From contig CM055900.1 of assembly GCA_029582155.1 (NCBI GenBank), positions 48,021,736 through 48,085,735 on the forward strand: 64,000 nucleotides of DNA. The letters run 5' to 3'. Position numbers and translations under genes: made by a program. The stretch comes from Panopea generosa (Eukaryota; Mollusca; Bivalvia; Adapedonta; Hiatellidae). Of the stretch, positions 23,428-34,210 are shown piece by piece (position 1 is the first letter of the stretch; every line of letters starts with the position of its first letter). A model generated the notes under the pieces. It had not been told where the DNA came from and ran no database searches. It saw only the letters and a list, made by a program, of their open reading frames with translations.

Positions 23428-25690
23428 AACAAGAGCTGTCTGAAGGACAGCCCGCTAGACTATTTCGATGCTGTTCTAAAACAACACCTTTTCAGGAAAT
23501 AAGTACCAAATGAACCATTAATATAAAACTCAGGGGTGGTAAAATTAAGCTATAATTATTAAATAATGCTTGTCTGTTAAATTTAAATAAGCAAAATGAT
23601 TCAACAACAATATTTATTTTTATCATCAACAGTTTTGTTTTTTTGAAATCAACAAAGTGAACGGATAGCTCATATTGCTTTAATATTATTCAATTAAGCA
23701 TCTTTCAAACATTAAAATTGCTTTATAAATTCATTAACCATTGCTGAAAAAAAATATAGGTGGACCAATATCTAACTTAAGGCAAACCATGTACATATAA
23801 TACCCTAAATACTACAACTGCATGACTAGAATAATATAAGTTGGTCAAGCATATAAAGAAATACTTATTAAACATTATCTGAATTAATTCCAGCAAGAAT
23901 TTAAAATATTCAGGAGTAGTTTATCAATGTTTTACATATGCCGATATATGCCCTACCTTCAAAATTTTATTAATCATATGGTAATAATAAACCAGTTCTT
24001 GTAAATAGGATCTATAGTCTTGTATCAACACATACAGTTCATCAATGCTGGATATCGTTCAACATTCTAGTATGTTGTTCAGTTTTTTACATATACAATA
24101 TACAGTCAAACTTGCAGTAGCGACCACTTGTTATAAGCGACCCCCTGATGTAAGCGACCACATTTAATCACCCCCAACGAATTTCATTCATAATTACACA
24201 CATTACCACTTGCTCTCTGTGACCAGCGACCGCTTAAAATCCATCAAATTTCAACAAATATCTTTTACCATACGACCACGAACACACAAGGTGTGAAATT
24301 TCAGCATCATGTTTTGTTAGCCTGATTAAATAAGGCGTGAATGGACAGCTTTTTTATTATTTTGATATCTGATCTACTGTCCATAACATCTCGGGAGACG
24401 CAAAATAAAAATCTTTAAAAGGCTCCATAGAGACGTGCAATATGTCGCACTACATGTTTTGTGTACGTGACAAATGTGTATGTGTAAAATTGTTGATCTC
24501 CGAGGTAACGTGATAAAAATAACCCGAGGCCAAATACTGCAGTGTCTCATGGTAAAAGCCGATAATTGTTTGATAACAAGTAATAGAGTTAAAACATTTT
24601 AACCCCAATTATATATCAACGTTTGATCATTGTTCCGGTAGAATAAATTGAAATGTTTGCTATTTGTTTTATTATGATTAAAGGATCGTCAATTACTTAA
24701 ATAAAATTAGGATTAAAGATTGGGACAGTTTGAGGTTAGTTTGTTGTTTGTTTTTATTACGACAAAAAATATTAAATAGGTTTGATCAGACTTTTTGATC
24801 AGGTTAAATGGAAAAATTTGAGATTGGACTGTGTGCCGTTTGTTTTTATATTTTTTTTATTATGATTAAAAACTTATAATAACGTTTGATTATTTGATCA
24901 GCTTCTTGATTAGTTTAAATTGGAAGCTAAAGACAAGACAGTTTGTCATTGTTTTCATGGACGTTTGAAAGTTTTTTACGACAAAAATGAGTAAACGTAA
25001 GACAATGAATATCAAGGTTTATTTGACTGGGTTTCAATATTGTGGTTTCATAAAGCGATATTCTATCAACGTTGCCATATTTTCAGCAAAGAGAAAATGT
25101 CTAACATTAGAATAGCGGATGGAAGTCCTAAAAATGATGGAAAGGTACATGCATTATATAAGACAAAAAAAGACCAACAAAATAACATTTTACCCCAATA
25201 GGAGACCACCTGTCTTAAGAGACCACTTTTAAGATTTCCCTTTAGTGGTCTCTTAAGACAGGTTTGACTGTAATTATGCACAAACTTCACATCATGAGGT
25301 AATATGTCGGTACCAGTTCATGAAATTGATCTAAATAGTTGAAATAATCTTGTACCAGCATGCAGTTTATCACAGCTAGATACCATTTCACAAAAAGGAA
25401 AAAAAAAAAAAGCAATAAAAATACTTTCATGAAAGAAAAAAACAACAAAAAAAACCAACCCACACCCCCAAATCTCTAAACAATGTCTGAAAGGGCCATT
25501 ACTCTGCCAAAATGCAACCTTCTATGTGTTTTATTGATGATGCTGAACACACATGTGAAGTTTTATTCATACCAGTATCTAATGAGTGGTTGCATAGGTA
25601 TCTTACCTGATAAAAAACTTTAACCTTGAAAACCAACACCGACACGAGTACAATAGTCCCCCTATTCTATGGAGAGCCAAGCTAAAATTT
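23428..25690 (+). mobile_element. Helitron-like family C, interrupted copy
   Basis: 5' terminus AACAAGAG at 23428-23435 with hairpin GCTGTC/GACAGC (loop TGAAG). The body matches 58918-59660 (for example AACTGCATGA-TAGAATAATAT and TTGGTCAAGCATAT). It continues on the far side of the DNA element at 24103-25270 with GTACCAGTTCATG and GAAATAATCTTGTAC, and ends near 25690 with a GCTAAAA terminus. No coding capacity. Confidence 0.6.
24103..25270. mobile_element. Tigger-like DNA element (TA target duplication)
   Basis: Ends are CAGTCAAACTTGCAGTAGCG and, inverted, CAGTCAAACCTGTCTTAAGA. TA lies on both sides (24101-24102 and 25271-25272). Near the right end AAGAGACCAC and its inverse form a short hairpin. 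The interior of about 1.0 kb has no transposase ORF, so it is non-autonomous. The pogo/Tigger assignment rests on TIR style and TA duplication only. Confidence 0.7.
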
Positions 25691-26309
25691 AAAATTACAT
25701 TGCATTTTTTTGCAATTGCACTTAATCTTATCTAAGGCTCATGTACATTGTAGAACTGAAATAGTGGTAATAACGTTATACAAGATAAAAAAAGGTTTTA
25801 TATATGTTAGAATGTAGATACAATTTAAAACAGTCTTACACCTATAAATTAAACGAAAACTATACAACAATAAAATCGAGGAATATTTAAGGTAATCAAT
25901 CTTATTTTCTAATTTCTATATATTGTATTTATATATGTATGACGTGCAAAGTATGTGAACCCTGCGTAGGTCAGATAAACTTTGCTTGTTAATTGTAAAT
26001 TCATATTTCATGAAAGTTCAGCAATTAAACTTTATTCCTTTTTTATAATGCACTCTCTGAAAATCACCACATCCCTTATCTAATCTACATTAGCACCTAT
26101 ATACCAGTTATCAGTATCTGTAAATATGTTGCATAAAGCTAAATTCTATAATCGGGACACCAAGTAAGTGACATAAATAATGTAAATAATGATGCCTAAA
26201 GCTTAAAATAATTATTAATGGAGTACAGCCTTATTTTAAACTTATTTATTTTAACTTAGACTGTGAAATATTTTTTTAACTTGACCAATCACGCTCCTAA
26301 GTCTTCCAG

Positions 26310-26585
26310 GGTAAAACCAGTACTAAGCATAATTTTTTTAAGCAGATAAGGGTTTCGCTCAAGGATACTTCACATAGCCTTGGAGGTATGACTTCATGGA
26401 AAATAATGATACAATTCTATATTTGTTTAATGAAGGAGCTTTGTATAAAGAGTAGAGCCGCCATGTTACTGGCAGACTTTCTCAATTAAGTCCTTTTGTC
26501 AGTGCTTCTAGGCTCGAACCCTTGACCTCAGTGGTGAGAGGTGAAGTAATCTCAAGATGCCACCTTAGAGGACTCAGCCTTGCAG
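26310..26585 (-). mobile_element. SINE copies (family 3 head at 26445-26585)
   Basis: The anti-sense B box (GGCTCGAACCCTTGACCTC) and the leu-like arm (GAGAGGTGAAGTAATCTCAA) match family 3. The sequence just left, ACCAGTACTAAGCATAATTT, is a SINE tail-like piece. Confidence 0.6.
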
Positions 26586-27074
26586 AACACTTTACTATTA
26601 TTTAATATATTGCATGTTTGACAAATATCTGATATGATAATTGAACCTGTTACATGTAATCATTGAAAAATGATATTCTGTAAGTGTTATTTTTTATATA
26701 ATTATATTCAAGAATGAATTTCCATTTGTATCACATTTTGGAATTTAAAAAAAAACAGCAAAAAGGAACAAATAAATAAAATATATATAATTATAATATA
26801 TACATGTATGTATCGCATAATCCCAATTATGTGTAGGAGATCATAAATATTACTAAATGGATAGAAATAAAGAACGTAAACTACATAAATAAGGATTGTA
26901 AAAGTTGCAATAGTCAAGACAAAGTGCAAATAAACAAATATGATGAATATTTACATGTTCTTAAACTATACAAATAAAATAAGAAATGCCATAAATATGT
27001 GGTGGAAGAGTTATTTTTGTGATAAATTGGTAAAAGGTATAGCAAAAATAAAGGTAAAAGTTACAGGTATACAT

Positions 27075-27160
27075 CAGGCTTCTCCACAAGCCATTTAAAC
27101 ATAGGGCCACCCAAACATTTAAATTTAAAAAATGGTATACCCCAGCACTTAAATTTTAAC
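27075..27160 (+). repeat. Dispersed source-type copy of the 30-bp repeat
   Basis: Order: CAGGCTTCTCCACAAGCCAT, then AAATGGTATACCCCAGCACT. Same arrangement as 19225-19330 in reverse. It contains one full unit of the array at 28540-29070. Confidence 0.7.
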
Positions 27161-28535
27161 AAGAGCCATGTTGGACATGGCCAATCAAGCAACCGAAAAA
27201 AATTCTTGTACTGTCCACTTCCTGTCAATGCTTTCTATCATTGTATGCATTTTCAAAGCATTCACTTCAAAACTTTTTAAGGTATGCTCCAAACAAGAAA
27301 AAATAACAAAGGGGAATAATTCTGCAAAGACAGAAGAAAGAGTTATATTTCCTACACACTTTATCTTTTCTTATTGTCTTCTATCTATGTGTGAAATATC
27401 AACTATATCCCTTGAACACTTTTTTTAGTTATGTTCTGTACTAGCATAATAGAATATAATTATGTAAAGACAGAAGAGTTGTGGTCCTTTGCACACTGCA
27501 CTTCCTTTCAATGACCTCTATAATTGTGTGAAATATCAATTCCCTTGAACACTTTTTTAGTTATGTTTTGGTCAAACATAATAAAATATAATAAAGGGAG
27601 ATAATTAATAAATGGGCAAGGTAGAGCTATAGTTCTTAGACAATGCACTTCCTCTCAATGTCCTCTATCATTGTGTGAAATATAAACCAAATCTTTCGAA
27701 TAGTTCTTGAGTAATCTTTATGACAAGTATACTAAAAGTGATAAATGGGGACAATTGAACAAATGAGGCAAGGTAGAGTTATGGTTCTTAGACACTGCAT
27801 TTGCCCCTAAATGCCCTCTGTCTTTGTATGCAGTTTGAATAATTTCCATTCAGCACTTTTAAGAGTTGTGCCAAGGACAAGTAAATTTAACAATAGGAGA
27901 TAATTCAACAAGAGTTGTCAGAAGACAACAAAGCTCACTCCTGGGTGTCTAAGTCCAAAAAGGGCCATAACTGTGCCAAAATGCAATTAAGAGTAATGGT
28001 TCTTGTCTCTGTGTGTTCCATTGATGATGGTGAACACACATGCGAAGTTTCATTCACATCCAATGAGTGGTTGCATAGATATCTTAAAACTTAAACGCAA
28101 AAGTTTAACCTGTGTGTCTACAGACACCGCCACCTCCGCCGAGGTCATGGCAATAGCTCTCCTTGACTTCGTCCCGGCGAGCTAAAAAGTAAGCAAAGTA
28201 GAGTTATGGTTCTTGTACACTACACTCCCTCTCAATGTCCTCAGTCATAGTGTGAAGATTCAACAAAATCCCTTGAATAGTTTTGGAGTTATGCTCTGGA
28301 CAAGTAAATTTTATAAAGGGAGATATTTCAAAAAGTAAGTAAGGTAGAGTTATGGCTCATGTACACTGAATTTCCTCTCAATGTCCTCTGTTATTGTGTG
28401 AAGATTCAACAAAATTCCCTGAATAGTTTTGGAGTTATGCTCCGGACAAGTAAATTTAATAAAGGGAAATAATTCAAGAAGTAAGCATGGAAGAGTTATG
28501 TTTCTTGTACATTGCACTTTCTTTCAATGTCCTCT
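27158..28535 (+). repeat. Helitron-like family D made of about 145-bp units
   Basis: It starts AACAAGAG (27158-27165) with hairpin CCATGT/ACATGG. It is built of repeated units with phrases such as TAGAGTTATGGTTCTTG, CACTTCCTCTCAATGTCCTC and AGTTATGCTCTGGACAAGTA. Units recur at about 27170, 27480, 27620, 27775, 28195, 28340 and 28485. A second copy lies at 34211-35870. The 30-bp minisatellite follows at the right end. Confidence 0.75.
27909..28185 (+). mobile_element. 277-bp Helitron-like insertion inside family D
   Basis: It starts CAAGAG with hairpin GTTGTC/GACAAC (loop AGAA) and ends GAGCTAA. It interrupts the unit phrase ATAATTCAAAAAGTAAG, which is intact at 35638, 35785 and, nearly, 28327. 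Comparison gives insertion into an A-run without a clear target duplication. The body has the 'GGGCCATAACTGTGCCAAAA' and 'GATGGTGAACACACATG' phrases shared with 25490-25690 and 61000-61560. Confidence 0.75.
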
Positions 28536-28539
28536 AAGG

Positions 28540-29075
28540 GGAATAAAAATGGTATAACCAAGTGCTTACATTTCAAAAATGGTATACCATAGCGTTTAAA
28601 TTTCAAAAATGGTATATCCCAGCGTTTAATTTTCAAAAATGGTATACTGCAGCACTTAAATTTCAATAATAGTATACCCCAACCATTAAATTTCAAAAAT
28701 GGTATACCCCAGCACTTAAATTTCAAAAATGGTATACCCCAGCGTTTAAATTTCAAAAATGGTATACCCCAGCGTTTAAATTTCAAAAATGGTATACCCC
28801 AGCGTTTAAATTTCAAAAATGGTATACCCCAGCGTTTAAATTTCAAAAATGGTATACCCCAGCGTTTAAATTTCAAAAATGGTATACCCCAGCGTTTAAA
28901 TTTCAAAAATGGTATACCCCAGTGTTTAAATTTCAAAAATGGTATACCCCAGCGTTTAAATTTCAAAAATGGTATACCCCAGCGTTTAAATTTCAAAATG
29001 GTATACCCCAGTGTTTAAATTTCAAAAATGGTCTACCCCAGCACTTAAATTTTAAAATTGGTACATGTATATCCA
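28540..29075 (+). repeat. 30-bp minisatellite
   Basis: About 17 units of AGCGTTTAAATTTCAAAAAT then GGTATACCCC. The middle seven or eight are identical; the edges are diverged. Because the unit is 30 bp, it gives a 166-residue minus-strand open frame of FKRWGIPFLK repeats, which is not a gene. Confidence 0.95.
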
Positions 29076-29079
29076 AGCA

Positions 29080-30590
29080 ATTAAAATTTTGCTATACCTT
29101 ACAAAAGCATACTCCTTTAATGTTTAACCTTTTTTTGTCTATCTTTCTCATTCTAATGCATGAAATAAATCTATTTAAATCTGAATAGTTTTAGTGACTG
29201 ATGTATACATGTATGTACAAAAAGGAAACCTACATTCATCTTTCGAACTTAAAATCACATTATCACAAAAATGGTTTTGGCTCTGGACTAGACTACACAT
29301 TCACCTCAATTCTAAAAATTTATAAAGAGGGTCATGGTGATGAATAAAATAAACCAAATTAAAATGTGTATGCTTGTGTTCTCAGACTTCTTATAAATTA
29401 CATACTAAACACACACACATACAAACTTGTAACACACAAAACATAATTCTAACATATGATAAGGAATGTTTAAATATGTAAATTGTGAATGTTTGTGTTG
29501 CTTAATATCAAACCAACTTATAATAACAACAATTCAGCAGTACAGCTGAATTTAAACACGAGTATTGGTAAAACAAATGTACTCAAACACAGCAGTTTTT
29601 TCCCTCTTTTACCTTGGTTAATCAACACATACTCCTGACCATTGTCTGTTATATATAAAGGATGTGATTTTTTCCCCAGTGAATATGTGATCAATCTCAT
29701 TGTGAAGTGAAATAATTTTAATATTTCATGAGCACAAAGTGCCAAGTGAAAATACCAAAAATTCTCTAACACCAGAGATGACATATATTCCCTTTTTCAT
29801 TAAACATATTTTTTTTATTAAATTTCATGCTTCTTGACGAAAAAAAAACTAAAGAGAATCTTAAATACATTTTACATACGACTTTACATTTTAACTATGC
29901 AGTACACCAGTCTAGAATTTGTTACTCCATAATTAGCCAATCAAAATTCATCTTTCAAAATGGTGCCTGTAGTAAACAACCAATTCATGCCTGCGGATAA
30001 TAGACAATTGCTAGCTTTTTTTCCACCAGCTTTGGCTTCAAAATACCCCTGCAGATTACACTCAAGTGTGGATTATACTTGTATATTTACCTTAATAAGA
30101 AATCTTACACAACAAAAATGCCTGTAATGTTTTACACTTGAGGAAAATAATGTGAAAAATTGCATATGGATTTGCCTCTAAAACTAATGTTGTCCACATT
30201 TTCATGTTCATGCAAGGAAAGGCAAATTAAAGAAAAAAAGTAATTTCCATGACTTAGTCGACTGACATGTTTTATATTTCACTGATAAAATAGTGTATTT
30301 CATCAAAGAGCATAAAAAATTGCATTCGCCATCTGTAAAATACAATAATATTATAGAATTTAAAAACAGTACAATGTCAGTAATTCAAAAGACCATGCAT
30401 TGATATGTTACACGAACTCAGCATCACACAATGAATAAATACCTATGTATGGTCTAATGTTGGTATCACAAATGTTCCAGAGCAAATTTTTGAACAAATC
30501 TGCTTTAATATATTGGTGGAGAAAGACCACAGAATAAACCTGAGAGAAAGTACCATCAATCCAGAAAGATTTATTATCTCATTTTACACA
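29080..30590. other. Intergenic, no gene seen
   Basis: AT-rich sequence with no recognisable repeat pair in the window and no coding pattern. Confidence 0.4.
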
Positions 30591-30599
30591 AAAAGGTTT

Positions 30600-30690
30600 T
30601 GTATAGAGCTGGGCTTTAACACCACAAAACTTTAGCTGTGAGAGGTAGGTGATATTCTGAGACAGCACCCAAGACCACTTTACACCAAAA
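30600..30690 (-). mobile_element. SINE family 3 fragment
   Basis: Leu-like arm GAGAGGTAGGTGATATTCTG with a weak B box; diverged relative of 14330-14462. Confidence 0.4.
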
Positions 30691-30709
30691 CACCTTTTTA
30701 TTACAAAAC

Positions 30710-31145
30710 ATGAGGCCCGTGGGACTTGAGGGTCACCTGATTAGTCTATTCAGTCATCAGGTATGACGTTCTTTGGCATTTTTTCTGATACAGATTTAGT
30801 TGAGTAAGCCCCACTCCCAGGGCCAAACCGTGAGACCAAGGGACATGCAATTCACAATTTTTATAAAAGACCCATATAAGTCCATAATCATGCTCACCAT
30901 TTGCTTCCCAGTGCTTCCTATAGTAAGAAGATTTCCAAAGTTTACCTTAATCTGGGCGGTGGGGACCATGCAATTCACAAATCTGATTCATCCTTAGGTA
31001 TCAAAGCTGCATACAACTTTTCTTTACGTTTGAGCTTACAGTTTTGAAGAAGAAGTCAAAAATGTCAATTGTTTACAGACGCAAGATGGATGACAATGGA
31101 CAAAAGGTGATCGCAAAAGGTCCCTTCAAAAAAAGCCGCAGATGA
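30710..31145 (+). repeat. Probable dispersed repeat, single copy here
   Basis: It begins GAGGCCCGTGGGACTTGAGG and ends near GATGGATGACAATGGACAAA and AAGGTGATCGCAAAAGG. The wording resembles mollusc interspersed repeats I have seen before, but no second copy lies in the window. It may extend toward the 3' side of SLC66A2. Confidence 0.35.
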
Positions 31146-31680
31146 CCTAAAAATCATATTGAAAATAATAATTCTACTTAAGGAACTACATACATGATTG
31201 TTAACTAGTACAAACTAACCTGACAAGATACCAACTATCCCTCTGCCCACTGGCCATGTGTCATTGTTTGTCCAAGTAAATACAATGTAATACAATGTAG
31301 TGTTTACTAAGAGATTGTTCGCTTGTCTACGAAGTGGCGGCTTTGGAAACTGTACTGATCGCTGATTGAATTATCAACTTGATTGACAGCTTGCTTAAGG
31401 TCAACTGTTTCTCTAATTAAAGCTAACATCCCCAAGCTTTAAAAAATTGGTCTATTTTTTTGCATTTTCATAAATTGTTTTAAAATACATTTTTTTCATA
31501 TTATCAGCATACCATTATCAATAACAAAAGAAGACAATTTAGCAGTTATTCTTTATCGCAAATTGATTTTTTTTGTCAATTGGTAGATTGACCTCGTATA
31601 TTCTATATATTGATTTCATTTCCAACATTTGAGATATCAACATTATGACCATCAACATATTCCTAGGACTAGATGGTCAA

Positions 31681-31858
31681 CTAGCTGACCGCTACATGTG
31701 GTTTGAGGTTCCTATATACGAACACTTGAATAAATATAGAGATGTCAATCATCACTTGAAGCATTCCACAAATCCAGAACTGTGGTGGGGCCTGACGCAA
31801 AATAAAGTAACAGGTCTTGAACACGTCGCCACATGTCCACATCCCTACCATCTTCTTG
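31681..31858 (-). CDS. SLC66A2: SLC66A2 coding exon 4 (C-terminus, stop)
   Basis: Acceptor AATTTCAG|CAAGAAG at 31858; stop TAG at 31681-31683. It completes Ser209 and encodes KKMVGMWTCGDVFKTCYFIL, then RQAPPQFWICGMLQVMIDIS and a short tail FVYRNLKPHVAVS. It matches the human '[30 protein letters not shown]' block, the last two membrane helices. The tail is shorter than the human one and has no visible sorting signal. The overlapping plus-strand 81-residue open frame is a shadow. The 3'UTR and poly(A) site were not located. Confidence 0.93.
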
Positions 31859-31959
31859 CTGAAATTAGAATATTGGATCAATTAAACTGATAGATACAGG
31901 TTTAGTGGGAATAAAGCATGAAGTTTAATCTTTCCTAGTTAGCTTAGGCTTTCTAAATG

Positions 31960-32056
31960 CCCTATGTAACGAGCAATCTGAACACTTCCTACACCGTTTT
32001 CAAAGGCCATCTGTGATTGGAGTGGGAAATGCATATCTATGGAGTATAGGGTTAAA
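31960..32056 (-). mobile_element. piggyBac-like MITE, partial copy
   Basis: On the minus strand it starts TTAACCCTATACTCCATAGA and includes CCAATCACAGATGGCCTTTG and the first hairpin arm (AGGAAGTGTTCAGATTGC). The second arm and right end are missing. It lies in intron 3 of SLC66A2. Confidence 0.7.
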
Positions 32057-32130
32057 GCATGACTGTACATCATGTGCAGTTCAATTTTTTCAATATTTAA
32101 AGTGAAATTATTAAATTCCCGAATATACTT

Positions 32131-32600
32131 CATAATACAGTCAAAACTCTTTATCTCGGTATCGCTTGAGCCTATATTCCAGTAGTGTCGATATTTTATG
32201 CCATTGGATCCTCAACTTTTCCCCTTCTTTGTGTATGTAAATATATTCCTTTTTACTCGAAATTGTCTGTTTCGATATCTCGGATATCTTGATCGTTTTA
32301 GATTCACGCCTTTAATTGAATGTTTGTCTCCATATAATAATTATACACAAAATATTATTTTATTTTCCACGTCATGTGAAAATCTATGCGGTCTATTTTT
32401 TCAGTTTGTTTAGGACACGACACTAATTACTGGTCATTGACAAAGGTGACAGTTTTAATGACTGACAGATTGTTGCTCACATTGTGTCATTGAATTGGGT
32501 GATTGTATGTAAATTATATAAATATCATTTGTATCAATCAACCAGCTTCAACTTAAATCTCACACTAACGAGCAATTCAAAGAAGGACCCAGATATGAGC
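32131..32600. other. Intron 3 of SLC66A2, fragment of an inverted-repeat element
   Basis: TACAGTCAAAACTCTTTATCTCGGTATCG and TTTCGATATCTCGGATATCT resemble the ends of a DNA element, but both boundaries are unclear. Confidence 0.35.
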
Positions 32601-32614
32601 ATTTATGTGTAATT

Positions 32615-34140
32615 TATTTGCTTTGTTCAATGATGTTTGCTTCGTCAATGATGTTTGCTTAATTAGCTGATGTTTGCTATGTTCACTGATGTTTGCTTAG
32701 TTGATGTTTGCTTTGTTCGCTGATGTTTGCTTTGTAAGCTGATGTTTGTAAACAAATTGCACATAACACAGCATTAAATAAATACAAACGATTGACAACC
32801 AACAACACTAAACTGTTGGTTTAAACATATTTTATTTCAATATCTTATTTCATATTTACAAACAATTTTGTCAAAAGGATTGGAATGAAAGACAAGCTTA
32901 TAGAATTCCTCACTAAACTGTTGTGATAGTCTCCTGATAACCATTGCATCTTGTGATAAAACTTGAAACTATTTGCTTAGTTAGCTGGTGTGTGCTCTAG
33001 TCACTGATGTTTGCTTAGTTAGCTGATGTTTGCATTATTCACTGATGTTTGCTTAGTAAGCTGATATTTGGTTTGTTAACTGATATTTGCTTAGTTAGCT
33101 GATGTTTGTATTGTTCACTGATGTTTGTTTAGCTGACATTTGCTTTATTCACTGATGTTTTCTTAGTTAGTTGATGTTTGCATTGTTCACTGATGTTTGC
33201 TTAGTTAGCTGATGTTTTCTTTGTGAACTGATGTTTGCTTATTTAGCTGACATTTGCTTTATTCACTTATATTGGTTTAGCTAGCTGATGACTGTTTTGT
33301 TTACAGATGTTTGCTTAGTAAGCTAATGTTTGCTTAGTTCACTGATGTTTGCTTAGGTAGCTGATGTTTGCTTAGTTCAATGATGTTTGCTTTGTGCACT
33401 GATGTTTGCTTAATTAGCTGATGTTTGATCAATTAACTTATGTTTGCTTAGTTAACTAGCACTTGCTTTGTTCACTGATGTTTAATTTGTTCACTGGTGT
33501 TTGCTTAGTTAGCTTATGTTTGCTTAGTTAGCGGACATTTGCTTTGTTCAATGATGTTTGCTTAGTAGATGTTTGCTCAAATAGCTGAAATTTACTTTGT
33601 TCGCTGATGTTTGGTTTGTTGGATAGTATTTGCTTAGTTAGCTGATGTTTGCTTTGTTGAATGATCTTTGCTTAGTTAGCCAATGTTTGCTTAGTAAGCT
33701 GACATTTGCTTTGTTCAGTGATCTTTGCTTAGTAGATGTTTGCTCAGTTAGCTGACATTTACTTTGTTCACTGATGTTTGGTTAGTTGGATGGAGTTGCT
33801 TAGCTGATTTTTGCTTATTTAGCTAATGTAATTTGTTGGTTAGTTAGCTGATGTTTGCTTATTTAGCTAATGTTGATCAGTTAGCTGATGTCTGCTTTGT
33901 TCACCGATCTTTGCTTAGTTAGCTGACATTAACTTTGTTCACTGATGTTTGGTTAGTTGGCTTGCGTTTGATTAGTTAGCTGATATTTGCTTAGCTGATA
34001 TTTGCTTAAAGTTAGCTGGTGTTTGCTTTGTTTATGTTTGTTTAACTAGCCAATATTTGCTTTAAGTTAGCTGCTGATGTTTGCTTAAAGTTAACTGATG
34101 ATGCTTAAAGTTATCTGATGTTTGCTAAAGGTTATCTGAT
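32615..34140 (+). repeat. Degenerate 19-20 bp tandem array
   Basis: Many units of TGATGTTTGCTTAGTTAGC alternating with TGATGTTTGCTTTGTTCAC, heavily diverged, with an unrelated gap at about 32750-32985. It lies in intron 3 of SLC66A2. Confidence 0.9.
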
Positions 34141-34210
34141 GATTGTAGTTTACATACTGACACTACCAATCCATGGTTAAAATTGGCTATTACTGTGTCA
34201 TGTCCACGAT

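Noticed and set aside
28496-28996. 166-residue minus-strand open frame of FKRWGIPFLK-like repeats
   Set aside because: By-product of the 30-bp minisatellite, with no start context or non-repeat domain.
30796-30997. Overlapping 60- and 65-residue open frames on both strands
   Set aside because: No conserved motif or splice-phase partner; probably part of a dispersed repeat.
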